DNA from: Phytophthora quininea
Taxonomy: Eukaryota; Oomycota; Peronosporomycetes; Peronosporales; Peronosporaceae
Length of the DNA stretch: 64,000 bases
Reading direction: 5' to 3'
Assembly (NCBI GenBank): GCA_011947345.1
Contig: JAAVTG010000459.1
Location: forward strand, 1-64,000
Shown here: positions 10,503 to 21,663 of the stretch, in pieces
Layout of the letters: every line of letters begins with the position of its first letter
Position numbering within the stretch: position 1 is the first letter of the stretch
Program-made: the position numbers and the translations under genes
Notes under the pieces: generated by a model
Databases searched by the model: none
Told to the model about the DNA's origin: nothing
What the model saw: only the letters and a program-made list of their open reading frames with translations

Positions 10503-13500
10503 ATGGAGAGGAAGCGCAGACAACCGCGTGAGGAAGGGAGAGATGCTAAGCGCGCTCGTAGGGCCGGAGGAGCACGTGGCAACGCAGCGTCAGGAGGTGA
10601 GCTACATCGATTCGTGAGACTTTTATTTAATAACTCTAGTGTGTATCCATGCAGGTGACAGCGTGCTCTTCGCAGAGATATGGCGGGTGCTCCTCCGCAA
10701 AGGGTGGTTTGCAAAGCCGCCCCCACGGCGCAGTCTTGACTCAAAGCATCGATACGTACGGCCGGGGTGCAGTCCAAATGGGGAAGAAGGCATTGATTAT
10801 CTTTTGGGGGAACATCAAGTTCTAGCATTTTATAAAGCCCAGCAAAAGAAGACGAGCAGGTTGTCACTGACGGCGATACTGTGATTGTGCGATCTCTCGC
10901 TCGTTTAGATAGCTGCGATGATGTGCATGGAGTAGACCGTGTACATGAGCCACGTAGTGCTCGCAGTGCCAGCCCGGGGGTAGCATCAACCGTAGTGGTG
11001 TCCGTCGCAAGGAACGTGGAGCTGGACATGAGGTCGGTGGTGGATCCGGCCGCGGAAATGACCATGGAGTTGGTGGTGACGTCGCCAGCGCAGCAGGCAA
11101 TGGCCAAGACCTCGGTACCGACCGGCGTGAAAGCGTTTCTGATAGTGAGATGGAGAGGAATGATGGAGATGATACAAATCCGAGTGACCGAGACTTGTAT
11201 GTTGGTTGCTTAGTGGCGTTCTCACCCGAAGTGGAACCATGGCTTGCAACGAAATCACTCAAACGTGTATTTCGTCCGGTTGGTGCAGCTTATATAGTAG
11301 CTCGTGTTTGCCGACGCATTAGTCAGCGTCAGGCAAGGCTATACGAAATTCGCTGGTTGGACACGATGTTTGCCAAGCAAATGCACAATATTTCTATTGG
11401 AATTTTGCAGCGAGGGATGGAAAATTATCGTTCATTGACGCGCGCACAGTCAAAGCTTAGCTGGACAGCCCTTACAGCAGCTCCTGAAAGTGAAGATATC
11501 CCGGAAGATGTGGTGCTGGAGGATCTAGAGGAGGTGGAGGAGGGAGATTATACGCAATTTGATGAGGACCAATACGCACCGACAACTCTAGCTGAGATGG
11601 AAGCTGTCAATAATATGCGGTTTGACCCGAATGGCCAAATAGGTTCACCAACGGATTTGTACAGTCACTCAGATGGTACGACGTCAACACGCGTACGACC
11701 AGAGTTTATTCACCTCTTCACACATTCTGCTTCTTCCTGTTTTCTTGCCTACATTCCGTTGTACTTCTGGAAACAAGTGGTCAATGAAACTAACGCGTAC
11801 GCGTCCATAACGAATACTCCCTTAGGTACACCGGTGACACTGGCTGAGCTCATGCGATTTGTTGGCATTCTCTTCTTTATGAGCATAAATGACAAGGGTG
11901 AATATGCTAACTACTGGGGTCCGCAGCCAGAAGATGATATTTTGAACCGTCTGTCGTCTGGGCTGGAAACTGTGATGTCTCTCCGTCGTTTTAAATTGCT
12001 GCGTAAGGTTTTCAGTTTTCGAGCTGCGCCATCACCAGTATTAGGTATGGTGGATCCAGCTGCACGAATATGCCCACTGCTCAACTTGCTCAAGAATACG
12101 GGTGGGAGTTACGTCGATCTTGGGCGTAATGTCGCTCTAGACGAAAGCAGTATTGCTTGCCGTTCCAAATTTGGTCGACACGTTATTGTGTTCAACAAAA
12201 CAAAACCCACAGGTAAATACCATTTTAAATTATATATGTTATGCTGCGCGACGACGTGGATTGCAGTGAATTATAGGTTTCACTGCAGGAGCAATATCGC
12301 GACCAGACTGGATGGGGTTATTTCTGCGCAAGAAGCTACAAATTTGACGAACGAAATGGCTCTTGCCAAAGTGACAAAAATGCGCCAGTTAGTTTTGGAA
12401 GTTGCTCAACCATTATACGGTTTAAACAAGATCATCAATATGGACAACTACTATACATCTGTCCAACTGCTGCAAGCACTTCGATTGAAAGGCCTATATG
12501 CTCGAGGAACCGTAAAGTCAAACAGTAGACATTTCCCGCAGCACACATTTCTTGATAAAACGTCAGCCAGAGGGGACATTCGTCAAGGTGTTTCGGTCGA
12601 AAATGGCATTGTGGCAGCCTCGTGGTGTGACGGGAACATTGTTCGAATGGTTTCAAACGCGGATCCATCAGACGTAGACAGTGTGGAACGACGTGTTGGG
12701 AACACAGTCAACACATACCCCGCACCGAGGTGTGTTAAGGAGTACAACCGCCACATGCAGGGTGTTGATCGTCTTGATCAAGTCCGCGCGCAATTTTCTA
12801 TAGCTGATGGGCATTCTTATAAAAAATGGCACAAGAAGTTGGCGCTGGCCTTTATAGATATTGCTAGGGTCAATGGCTACTTGACGCGCCGTCTTGTCGT
12901 CGACACAAGCAAAGATCGAGATCCGCATCGAAAGTTCATGGTTGAACTTGCCGCAGAACTCATTTCTGGTAAATGGGTTGACGCACCAAGTGACGGTAGA
13001 CTTGCTTTCGACGCCGGTGCTATGGCGCGAAACGACATTGGCGCGGCGACACAAATCTCGGGCGCCAACGTTGTGTCTGTAGGGAGCCCAGAAAAATTAT
13101 GTACAGCGCTGGCATCTCTTCAAGCATTGGGGGATTGTAGTAGAAAGAGGACGGGGTGTGTCGTTTGCCGGTGGGAAGACAGACATCCAACGGAGAAGAC
13201 GGACTACTGTGGAAATCACAATGTGTGTCTCTGCCGTTCAGTATATTCTCAAGATCCCAAGAATTTCATGTGTCCAGAAACAGATTTAACATGCTGGGAA
13301 AAATTTCATCGCTTTTACGTGCCCAACCAGCTCTTCTCGCCGAAGGGCAATATTCGAAAGCTGTCAGAGTTATACAAGTTGAAACAAGCCAACAAAACCA
13401 ACGACGGCCCGATACGTGTCGTGCGTAGTGGTCGGGGTCGCGGCGCTGGTCGCGGAGGTAGTATCACCCGTGGTGTTGGTGTCGGTTGCAACGAACATGG

Positions 13501-13717
13501 ATCAAGCCGTGGAGACGCTGGTGGTGATGCCGCCAGTGCAGCCGGCCATGGTGAAGACAATGATGCCGACCGGCGTGAAGGTACTTCCGATGACGCGACG
13601 GAGGAAACTAACGGATTCGAATTTGCAGACTCCGAGGCTGTATCGAATGCCGCCCGAACACTTCAAGACGAATTTGAAGGCACACAAGCCCAAGACAATG
13701 AGCCAGCCAAAGCGTAG
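10503..13717 (+). CDS. piggyBac-type (DDE_Tnp_1_7, PGBD4-like) transposase
   Basis: The enzyme would catalyse cut-and-paste transposition at TTAA. A probable first exon (10503-10596, basic, starting MERKRR) joins by a GT..AG intron to an exon from 10655 with 'WRVLLRKGWF' and GEEGIDYLLGE, a domain often found before these transposases. The link to the main frame is unresolved and an intron near 10857-10966 is likely. The main frame is open from about 10958 to 13717 without interruption. The catalytic acidic residues sit in 'ALDESS' (D at 12140), 'NMDNYYTS' (D at 12443) and 'GVDRLDQ' (D at 12767). A cysteine-rich finger (CVVC...C...C.C...C...C) lies at about 13155-13305. Arg/Gly-rich segments flank the domain on both sides and resemble each other. 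This is the best preserved transposon gene here and may be active. The exact N-terminus is uncertain. Confidence 0.85.
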
Positions 13718-14532
13718 GCTAGTTGGTAAATTGTAATTACCCTAGTGAGGCGCGGATCATTTCATCATGGCAGCTGGATCTGGTAACTCTAATACAACTT
13801 CTGGCAGATCACATGCACGTTCGTTGGTGTCAGCTTGTATTATTGTATTATTGGGCAGTGATATTTCATCTAGCCACGCCAAATTCCCATGGCGAGGATG
13901 ACAGCTCCACCAGCCACAGTCCAGTCCTGCACTCCACGCGGGCACAGCAACTTACACCGTCAGTTCTCGCAACTCTCTCCTGCCCACGTGATAATCCATC
14001 CTGGCAGCAGTAGCGACAACGACCGAAAGAACTTTGCAGCAGCAGTGAGACTCCAAGCACTTTCCAGCGACGGTGACCTTCCATCTCCTTGCGGTGGCAA
14101 CGACTCACGCGATACTTCTATATTACACGGCAGCAACGGCGACGCACGGTAGATTCTACCACCTTGCGTCGACAGCGTCGTCCCTGAAACTTCATCTCGT
14201 GCAGCGACGGCGATGTCCGCGGGACTCGATCATCTTGCAGCGTCGGTAATACTCGTGAGACGTCAGTACTTTTAGCGACGGCGGTCACGTTCACGGACCT
14301 AGAGTATCCTGCAGTGGCAGAGTCGCCTCGAGAACAGAGTACCTTGTAGCAGTGGCGATGATGTACGCGACTCCAGAATCCTTCAGTGGCGGTAGACCCC
14401 ATCACCTTACAGCGATTACGACGTCCGCCAACTCTCACATCTTGAGAGACGCACCTTGCAAGTTGCAGGACGACTAATTCTCCCTGCGCGATACGAGCAA
14501 TCTTTTTGCAAATGTAATCCCGATCACAATAC

Positions 14533-14554
14533 TAGTAGTAGTAGTAGTAGTAGT
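14533..14554 (+). repeat. (AGT)n microsatellite in left palindrome arm
   Basis: About seven AGT units. The reverse complement copy (ACT)n is at about 17958-17979 in the right arm with the same length, which supports recent common origin of the arms. Confidence 0.85.
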
Positions 14555-15200
14555 ACCCATATATTTGATCCAGTGGCAAGTTTACATAAACCGACTTCAA
14601 TCGTGAGTGACCATGGCTGCACCGTGGCCGAGATACTAACCGCCAAGACCAAGAGAATCTGGAACGTCTTGACGGTGCCCGTCACGGGCACACACACGGC
14701 AGTGTTCCGCGGCGACCGCAGTAACAGTCAGCAATAGCAGCAGCGCACTCGTCGAGACTACGCATCCAGTTGGAAGGAATGCCGGAACGAGACGTCCAAC
14801 AAAGACAAAGGCAACAGCGCCACTGCGCTTGGCGCCAGCACGGCGACCAGCACACTCTCCAGAGCGAGTGTAACAACGCCTGCGGCGAGCGTGCGCTCAA
14901 CACGCGAGCTTGGACACTGTCGAGGCGAATACACGGCCACTGCGCGGCCAACACCGTGACTGTAACAGCCAGTGCCGCAAGGATGGCAACCAGCATGCCA
15001 CGACAACCACAGCTGAACGATGCTGTGGCTAAGCACGCAAGTTCGGGAGACGTGTAGCGCGATAAACTCGGCCACGCGTAGCGACGACAGCTGCGGTGAC
15101 TGGACGGCTAGCACGTCAGGTTGGATGCTGGGAGACGAGTAATATTGCCACCACGGCATGTGGCACCGTCGACTCGGGTAGCACCGACAGCACGTCGATA

Positions 15201-15578
15201 CGTACGGCGACTGTAGCGACGACGGCGGTGAGCGCGACGACCGATACGTGGATGCGTACGGCGACTGTAGCGACGACGGCAGTGAGCGCGACGACCGATA
15301 CGTGGATACGTACGGCGACTGTAGCGACGACGGCGGTGAGCACGACGACCGATACGTGGATGCGTACGGTGACTGCAGCAACGACGGCGGCGAGCATGGC
15401 AGCCAGCACGCCGATACGTACGGCGACTGTAGCGACGACGGCGGTGAGCACGACGACCGATACGTGGATGCGTACGGTGACTGCAGCAACGACGGCGGCG
15501 AGCATGGCAGCCAGCACGCCGATACGTACGGCGACTGTAGCGACGACGGCGGTGAGCGCGACGACCGGTACGCGAGTT
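15201..15578 (+). repeat. 54-base tandem repeat, seven units (left arm)
   Basis: Units begin with CGTACGG near 15201, 15255, 15309, 15363, 15417, 15471 and 15525. Because 54 is a multiple of three, all frames remain open through the array and produce 18-residue repeats on both strands. These explain the long low-complexity frames here, which are not convincing genes. Two unit types alternate in the second half. Confidence 0.9.
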
Positions 15579-15983
15579 TGAGCGCAGGGGGACACGAGTC
15601 ACACGGTCAGCACGGCGAGCTAGGCCATGCCGAGGCGATTAGCACGGCCAGTGAGACGTGCAGAGCGATGAGTTTGAGGAGTCTTGAGGTGAACACGGCG
15701 TCATCACGGTGAGCATGGCGGCCGTCGAGTAGGAACGGACGGTGGATGTGGTTGTTGTCATCGAGGGAACTTGGTGGTGACTCAAGCTTGGGCGTCCGGC
15801 AAATTGAAAAATGAGCCTGGTTCCATGCGCCGCTCAAAAGGTCACCGCCAAGTTGAAGTACGCTTAAACCGTCCAATCACATCGTAGATTTGTCGGAGCG
15901 AACCCAGCCGGGAAAACTTTGGGAGCTCCGATTGGCCAACTCATCGGAGCGAATCCGTTGGGAAAACCTTGCGCGGGAAAGCT

Positions 15984-16637
15984 GCCTCGGTTCGATGCAA
16001 AGGTATCACTTGCGGAATCACTTTAAGAAATGTTTTTAACCTAATTTGTGGCTTCTGAATCCACAAATCATGGTTCCATCCGATCGCGTCACTATGGCGC
16101 AAACTACCACCGCTGTTAACGACCTGTAGCTCTTCTATTGTAGTTCTGTTGCCGTGGGTAAACCATTCTACAACGTAAGCCGTCCGGAGGTCGAGCGGTG
16201 CCTGCTTCGACCGCACCGTCATCTCGTGTCAACGTCGCGCCGGTCGGTGATACCTGCGGTCGGCGGAAAGACAGCCATGGCGAGGGTATCGCAGAACCAT
16301 CTTCGAAACTGGTCAAGATTCGCTCCGTACGCTCTCATTATTGACGCTCGAATTGAAAGCTGCCATATCCTGCCGAACGTGTATCGAATCGATCTTGTGG
16401 CCTTCATCGACCAGCTATTTTGTGAGCTGAGAAAGCTAGAGATCTTCAGCATCGGAAACGTATGCCATACGGCTATTACCGTACAGAAGCACAAATGCAA
16501 GCATAGTCAGCGAGGGATATTTGGTCCGGAACTAATTGACGGGCTACTGCCAACAGAATTACCATTGGCGTTGTATTTTGCAGCTAAAAGTCTATTACGA
16601 TATCAACAAATCTTTCCACGGATCGTTTGGATTTAAC
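15984..16637. other. Central spacer of the palindrome
   Basis: The 654 bases between the arms are not repeated in the window. An open frame of 160 codons (16154-16636, plus strand) and one of 93 codons on the minus strand show no motif I recognise. In a transcript this would form the loop of the hairpin. Confidence 0.5.
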
Positions 16638-17041
16638 GCTTGCCCGCGCAAAGTTTTCCCAACGGGTTCGCTCCGATGAGTTGGCCAATCGGAGCTCCCA
16701 AAGTTTTCCCGGCTGGGTTCGCTCCGACAAATCTACGATGTGATTGGACGGTTTAAGCGTACTTCAACTTGGCGGTGACCTTTTGAGCGGCGCATGGAAC
16801 CAGGCTCATTTTTCAATTTGCCGGACGCCCAAGCTTGAGTCACCACCAAGTTCCCTCGATGACAACAACCACATCCACCGTCCGTTCCTACTCGACGGCC
16901 GCCATGCTCACCGTGATGACGCCGTGTTCACCTCAAGACTCCTCAAACTCATCGCTCTGCACGTCTCACTGGCCGTGCTAATCGCCTCGGCATGGCCTAG
17001 CTCGCCGTGCTGACCGTGTGACTCGTGTCCCCCTGCGCTCA

Positions 17042-17311
17042 AACTCGCGTACCGGTCGTCGCGCTCACCGCCGTCGTCGCTACAGTCGCCGTACGTATCG
17101 GCGTGCTGGCTGCCATGCTCGCCGCCGTCGTTGCTGCAGTCACCGTACGCATCCACGTATCGGTCGTCGTGCTCACCGCCGTCGTCGCTACAGTCGCCGT
17201 ACGTATCCACGTATCGGTCGTCGCGCTCACTGCCGTCGTCGCTACAGTCGCCGTACGCATCCACGTATCGGTCGTCGCGCTCACCGCCGTCGTCGCTACA
17301 GTCGCCGTACG
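17042..17311 (-). repeat. 54-base tandem repeat, five units (right arm)
   Basis: This is the mirror image of the left array with two fewer units. It accounts for the whole 108-base length difference between the palindrome arms. Repeat-unit loss or gain after the duplication, or collapse during assembly, would both explain it. Confidence 0.9.
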
Positions 17312-18739
17312 TATCGACGTGCTGTCGGTGCTACCCGAGTCGACGGTGCCACATGCCGTGGTGGCAATATTACTCGTCTCCCAGCATCCAACCTGACGTG
17401 CTAGCCGTCCAGTCACCACAGCTGTCGTCGCTACGCGTGGCCGAGTTTATCGCGCTACACGTCTCCCGAACTTGCGTGCTTAGCCACAGCATCGTTCAGC
17501 TGTGGTTGTCGTGGCATGCTGGTTGCCATCCTTGCGGCACTGGCTGTTACAGTCACGGTGTTGGCCGCGCAGTGGCCGTGTATTCGCCTCGACAGTGTCC
17601 AAGCTCGCGTGTTGAGCGCACGCTCGCCGCAGGCGTTGTTACACTCGCTCTGGAGAGTGTGCTGGTCGCCGTGCTGGCGCCAAGCGCAGTGGCGCTGTTG
17701 CCTTTGTCTTTGTTGGACGTCTCGTTCCGGCATTCCTTCCAACTGGATGCGTAGTCTCGACGAGTGCGCTGCTGCTATTGCTGACTGTTACTGCGGTCGC
17801 CGCGGAACACTGCCGTGTGTGTGCCCGTGACGGGCACCGTCAAGACGTTCCAGATTCTCTTGGTCTTGGCGGTTAGTATCTCGGCCACGGTGCAGCCATG
17901 GTCACTCACGATTGAAGTCGGTTTATGTAAACTTGCCACTGGATCAAATATATGGGTACTACTACTACTACTACTACTAGTATTGTGATCGGGATTACAT
18001 TTGCAAAAAGATTGCTCGTATCGCGCAGGGAGAATTAGTCGTCCTGCAACTTGCAAGGTGCGTCTCTCAAGATGTGAGAGTTGGCGGACGTCGTAATCGC
18101 TGTAAGGTGATGGGGTCTACCGCCACTGAAGGATTCTGGAGTCGCGTACATCATCGCCACTGCTACAAGGTACTCTGTTCTCGAGGCGACTCTGCCACTG
18201 CAGGATACTCTAGGTCCGTGAACGTGACCGCCGTCGCTAAAAGTACTGACGTCTCACGAGTATTACCGACGCTGCAAGATGATCGAGTCCCGCGGACATC
18301 GCCGTCGCTGCACGAGATGAAGTTTCAGGGACGACGCTGTCGACGCAAGGTGGTAGAATCTACCGTGCGTCGCCGTTGCTGCCGTGTAATATAGAAGTAT
18401 CGCGTGAGTCGTTGCCACCGCAAGGAGATGGAAGGTCACCGTCGCTGGAAAGTGCTTGGAGTCTCACTGCTGCTGCAAAGTTCTTTCGGTCGTTGTCGCT
18501 ACTGCTGCCAGGATGGATTATCACGTGGGCAGGAGAGAGTTGCGAGAACTGACGGTGTAAGTTGCTGTGCCCGCGTGGAGTGCAGGACTGGACTGTGGCT
18601 GGTGGAGCTGTCATCCTCGCCATGGGAATTTGGCGTGGCTAGATGAAATATCACTGCCCAATAATACAATAATACAAGCTGACACCAACGAACGTGCATG
18701 TGATCTGCCAGAAGTTGTATTAGAGTTACCAGATCCAGC

Positions 18740-19382
18740 ACAACCAAGGCTGGCCGTACTACCATTCAATGCTAGGATTTCAAGCATTTTTACGGCCGAC
18801 TCCAGCGTCACCGGCAATCGCTGCGCCGTCACCAATTTGACAAATACGAACACCACCATTGCCATCAGACGGCCGCCTCCGTTGACAGCGTTACCACGAT
18901 CTCCAGCACTACGATGAACTCTGTCCTGCTGTCGATGCCAGCTCTTCCATCTGTTGATTAGTAGAAACGGTAGTGTCGTAGGCACTCGCTTTCAGGCAGT
19001 GTGTCCGCGGTCATGCCAAAAGGCTGCTGATGGAGCCAAGCAGGCGAGCGATACAGGTCGCAATTCGTGCAGTCGCATACCTGCCCGCTCCAGTCTTGAT
19101 CGCTCTCAAGGGTCCTAGCTATCGTGTCTACGATATCCACTGCGACGACCAAATTTTGAAGGTTGTTGTAATCTGTCTCGAGACAGAGACCTTCACGTTT
19201 GTGCTCCTCGAGATCGCGTAGATCCACAAACTCGTCTTTTTCATAGCTATACACGCAGCGACGTGCTCGTCCAGATACTCGCTGAAATCAATCAGCTGAT
19301 CATTTAGATACGCCAAACGATTCTGTAGCATGCGGCGAGTGATCTGCGTGCCAATACAACGTTTAGACATATTGTGGGCCAA
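18740..19382 (-). pseudogene. Unrecognised broken coding segment beside the palindrome
   Basis: Three minus-strand frames follow one another with shifts equivalent to one missing base each. They are 19382-19128, 19254-18958 and 18985-18611, the last running across the palindrome boundary at 18739. The middle part is protein-like, with an acidic region (LRDLEEHKREG...LETDYNNL) and a small C.C..C cluster. I do not recognise the family. It may be the remains of a mobile element that also supplied the outer end of the palindrome arm. Confidence 0.35.
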
Positions 19383-19597
19383 GTAGCAACACAGAAGCCA
19401 TCATACCCCAGATAAGTCCATGCACGTGCTTAGCCACTGCATCATCCAATTGTAGTTGTGGTTGTTGACGCTGTAGCTCCTCCAATAAGTCTGATACAAC
19501 TCATTCATTTGCTTTACGGGAAGCATCATGACAAACAAGCCGGCATCGCTTGTCGATCGAAATGTTAGCTCTGTTTTCTATAAAAGCTGTTAGAAGA

Positions 19598-20983
19598 TTA
19601 TGCAGAACACAAACAATATAAACAAGTACTCGGTTTGTAGCTGGAACGAACACCAATGCGTTCTAGCTGATCCAGCTCGTCCGTGTCAAGTGTCTTCAAT
19701 ATCCTTACAGCACGTGTTAATGTCAAGGGCTCAAACAGCGCGTTGTCATTGGCTTCATACAGTGATCCACTTTGCAGCATACGGATCCAGGCGTCAGCCG
19801 ATGGAAGATCATTCCCGCTTCTTCTACGAGAGAAATACACTTCGTTGAGTGTATGAATGGCAGTCGCGCACAGACCAACGTGTCCACCTGTCAGCTCTTC
19901 CAAATCTTCCAAAGTGTCACAGAATGCCTCCATCGCGGATGACCCTTCCAGAGACGCAAAGCCCTCGAACCACTTGCTGGCGTACTCTTGGACTTTGTCA
20001 TGACTAAAGTTCAGCTCTTCAATGGTGAACACCATTCTTTTGTCGAACTGGGATGGAGTAGCGAGTCGCGTGTACTCAACAGCAGAGCCATAAGCTGCAA
20101 ACATTAAGATTTTCACAGTGTATGCCGCGTCGTTGAGAACGTATTTGACTTGTTTCAAAAACACAGAAGATTCGTGTCTCGGGGAGGACGTTCCTTCTTT
20201 GTAGATCACTTGCGCCTCATCCAGTACCATACACACCATGTAGCCTTGCCCTGGAAGCGTCGAGTTCGCGTCTAACCAGGTCACGCCACATTGCTGTTCG
20301 AAGGCCTCCTCAAAAGACTGGTTCCTAAATATCTTCAATGCCGAGAAATTGAATATAGCTGCCTTTTCCTTTCCTTCCCTGTGTCTGTTGACCAAGGCGC
20401 GGCTCACCAATGTCGCTAGTGATGTTTTCCCAGTTATTGGTGGACTTTTGACAAGCACAACGTGCGTTTCTTCGAGTCGGCTGATGATATCCGCGGTAAG
20501 GGCGTCCCGAGAGAGCGTTCGTTCGTCCTTTAGATCAATGCCTTCCCCTCTCCCAACTGATCCTTGCATGCCATACCAGACGACATCCTGACGTGCGACG
20601 GTATTTACTTGCTGCAATAACGCTGAACCAGCAGCACCCTCTGGAATCACCACCAGTACATGGATTTGACTAGTGGATGGCTGGTCCATATCCTTCAACA
20701 TTTCCGCAAGGTCAATTTCCCCCTGTAGTTGTTCGTCTTCGTGTGCTGGTGCTTTGATTAATTCAGTCGTCTCGCCCTTCTTGAGCTTCTTCGCATCTTC
20801 TGAGCGGGACTGCAGCCACCCGCTATTCGTCGCCTTCGCCAGGAAGAGTTGCAGCTTGCTTGCAGCAAAGTCGTACTTCTGCTCGTCCGCGATTGCCTTC
20901 TTCAGTAGAGCCACCATCTTCCACTCCTCAATGATGATCGAGATCACACTCCCTTCTCCCACGATCGCGCAGTTCAGCAACAT
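19598..20983 (-). CDS. CRN (Crinkler) family effector: LFLAK N-terminus plus P-loop NTPase-like domain, truncated C-terminus
   Basis: Crinklers are host-translocated effectors of oomycetes. The 461-residue frame starts with a ubiquitin-like N-terminal region and has the trafficking motif LQLFLAK at residues 44-50. The domain-boundary motif HVLVVIP is at 108-114. An NTPase-like domain follows, with a P-loop variant SPPITGKTS (about 180-188), in which Ser replaces the first Gly as in many Crinklers, and a Walker B-like VLDEAQ (253-258). The protein stops soon after the region that normally leads into a nuclease-like or other C-terminal effector domain (after 'DQLERIG'). It is therefore probably truncated by a frame change near 19650. 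No classical secretion signal is visible, as is common in the family. The decayed segment at 18740-19382 follows immediately. Confidence 0.85.
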   Translation of the reverse strand: MLLNCAIVGEGSVISIIIEEWKMVALLKKAIADEQKYDFAASKLQLFLAKATNSGWLQSRSEDAKKLKKGETTELIKAPAHEDEQLQGEIDLAEMLKDMDQPSTSQIHVLVVIPEGAAGSALLQQVNTVARQDVVWYGMQGSVGRGEGIDLKDERTLSRDALTADIISRLEETHVVLVKSPPITGKTSLATLVSRALVNRHREGKEKAAIFNFSALKIFRNQSFEEAFEQQCGVTWLDANSTLPGQGYMVCMVLDEAQVIYKEGTSSPRHESSVFLKQVKYVLNDAAYTVKILMFAAYGSAVEYTRLATPSQFDKRMVFTIEELNFSHDKVQEYASKWFEGFASLEGSSAMEAFCDTLEDLEELTGGHVGLCATAIHTLNEVYFSRRRSGNDLPSADAWIRMLQSGSLYEANDNALFEPLTLTRAVRILKTLDTDELDQLERIGVRSSYKPSTCLYCLCSA

Positions 20984-21144
20984 CTTTCCTCAGCGCGGTA
21001 TGAGCGAGGAAAAGACAACTAAGTTGGTGTGGCATACATAACCATTTTAAAAATAAAAACATTTTTGGCCACAGAACTCCAGGGGCCCTGGACCAGGGCT
21101 GACATGCTGAGCTCGCGCCTCCTCTCCGCCGTGACCAAGAGCCT

Positions 21145-21387
21145 GGGGCCAGCGTCGCTGATGCCGACGCTAAACCTGCGGAGGCTAATATTGCCGCCCT
21201 AAGCGCTCCCAAGGCGGCTCCTGCTACTGGAGCGCCGGAGAGAAAGGACAGCAAGAAGAAGGAGCAGTGGTGGGGCGGCGGCTGGCGGCTATAGCGGCCA
21301 CGGTGGATGGGGATACCCGTACGGTGGCTATGACTGGGGCAGCTATGGCGGCCCGTGGGGATATGGCGGCTGGGGCTATGGATGGTA
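21145..21387 (+). pseudogene. Broken copy of the glycine-rich secreted protein family
   Basis: The sequence reads 'DADAKPAEAN', then 'KAAPATGAPE.KD.KK.EQWWGGG'. A frame change follows, and the Gly/Tyr/Trp-rich tail (HGGWGYPYGG ... GGWGYGW) ends at 21387. The order and words match the intact copies at 29798-30082 and 34967-35245. The signal-peptide part is not recognisable and the frame is broken near 21280, so this is a decayed paralogue. Confidence 0.75.
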
Positions 21388-21399
21388 AGCTTTCGTCAC

Positions 21400-21663
21400 C
21401 CAAATTGTGACCAAGATTGTTGCTGGCACACAAGATTATCTTTCACATACACTCGCAGTCGAAGCTTCAGTTTAACTCTTTTGAGATCAATTGAAGCGCG
21501 TTAGGGTATCCTTCTTACCTTGTCCATCGTAGACGCTGCCACGACCCGATAATCGCAGCAAAATTATTCAGTGAAGAAGAAAAAGGTAAAGTCAATTACC
21601 TGCTACGATGAGCGATTTTATGGAGTCTCAAACAGTAACATCTCGCTGCATCGCGGTAGACAC
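21400..21663. other. Spacer at the transition to the gene-dense region
   Basis: No supported gene. From here rightwards, gene spacing drops and transposon sequence disappears. Confidence 0.4.

Larger units (their letters stand above)
13773..18739. repeat. 5 kb near-perfect inverted repeat (palindrome) with 654-base centre
   Basis: The left arm (13773-15983) and right arm (16638-18739) are reverse complements. Mirror positions sum to 32512 in the outer part and 32620 inside. The 108-base difference is exactly two units of a 54-base tandem repeat. Long open frames outside the tandem array are identical in translation between arms (for example 14456-14737 with 17775-18056, and 15607-15876 with 16744-17013). 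The innermost bases show a few mismatches. No target duplication is visible at the outer ends and no transposase is encoded. It resembles a foldback-type element or a recent inverted duplication. An assembly or chimera artefact is possible. Confidence 0.95.

Noticed and set aside
13718..13772. Downstream piggyBac end (TTACCCTAGTGAGGCGCGGA resembles the terminal repeat)
   Set aside because: It is in direct rather than inverted orientation, lacks TTAA and matches poorly. The true right end was not located.
15248..15712. Long open frames with 18-residue repeats on both strands of the palindrome
   Set aside because: They arise because the tandem unit is 54 bases, a multiple of three. All frames stay open, the composition is low complexity and no start context or domain supports them.
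6387..20983. The idea that the CRN fragment and the CRN at 19598-20983 are two halves of one gene separated by the same inversion as the hAT gene
   Set aside because: Orientation would allow it, but both pieces contain the same linker region before the nuclease domain, so they overlap and must be different copies.
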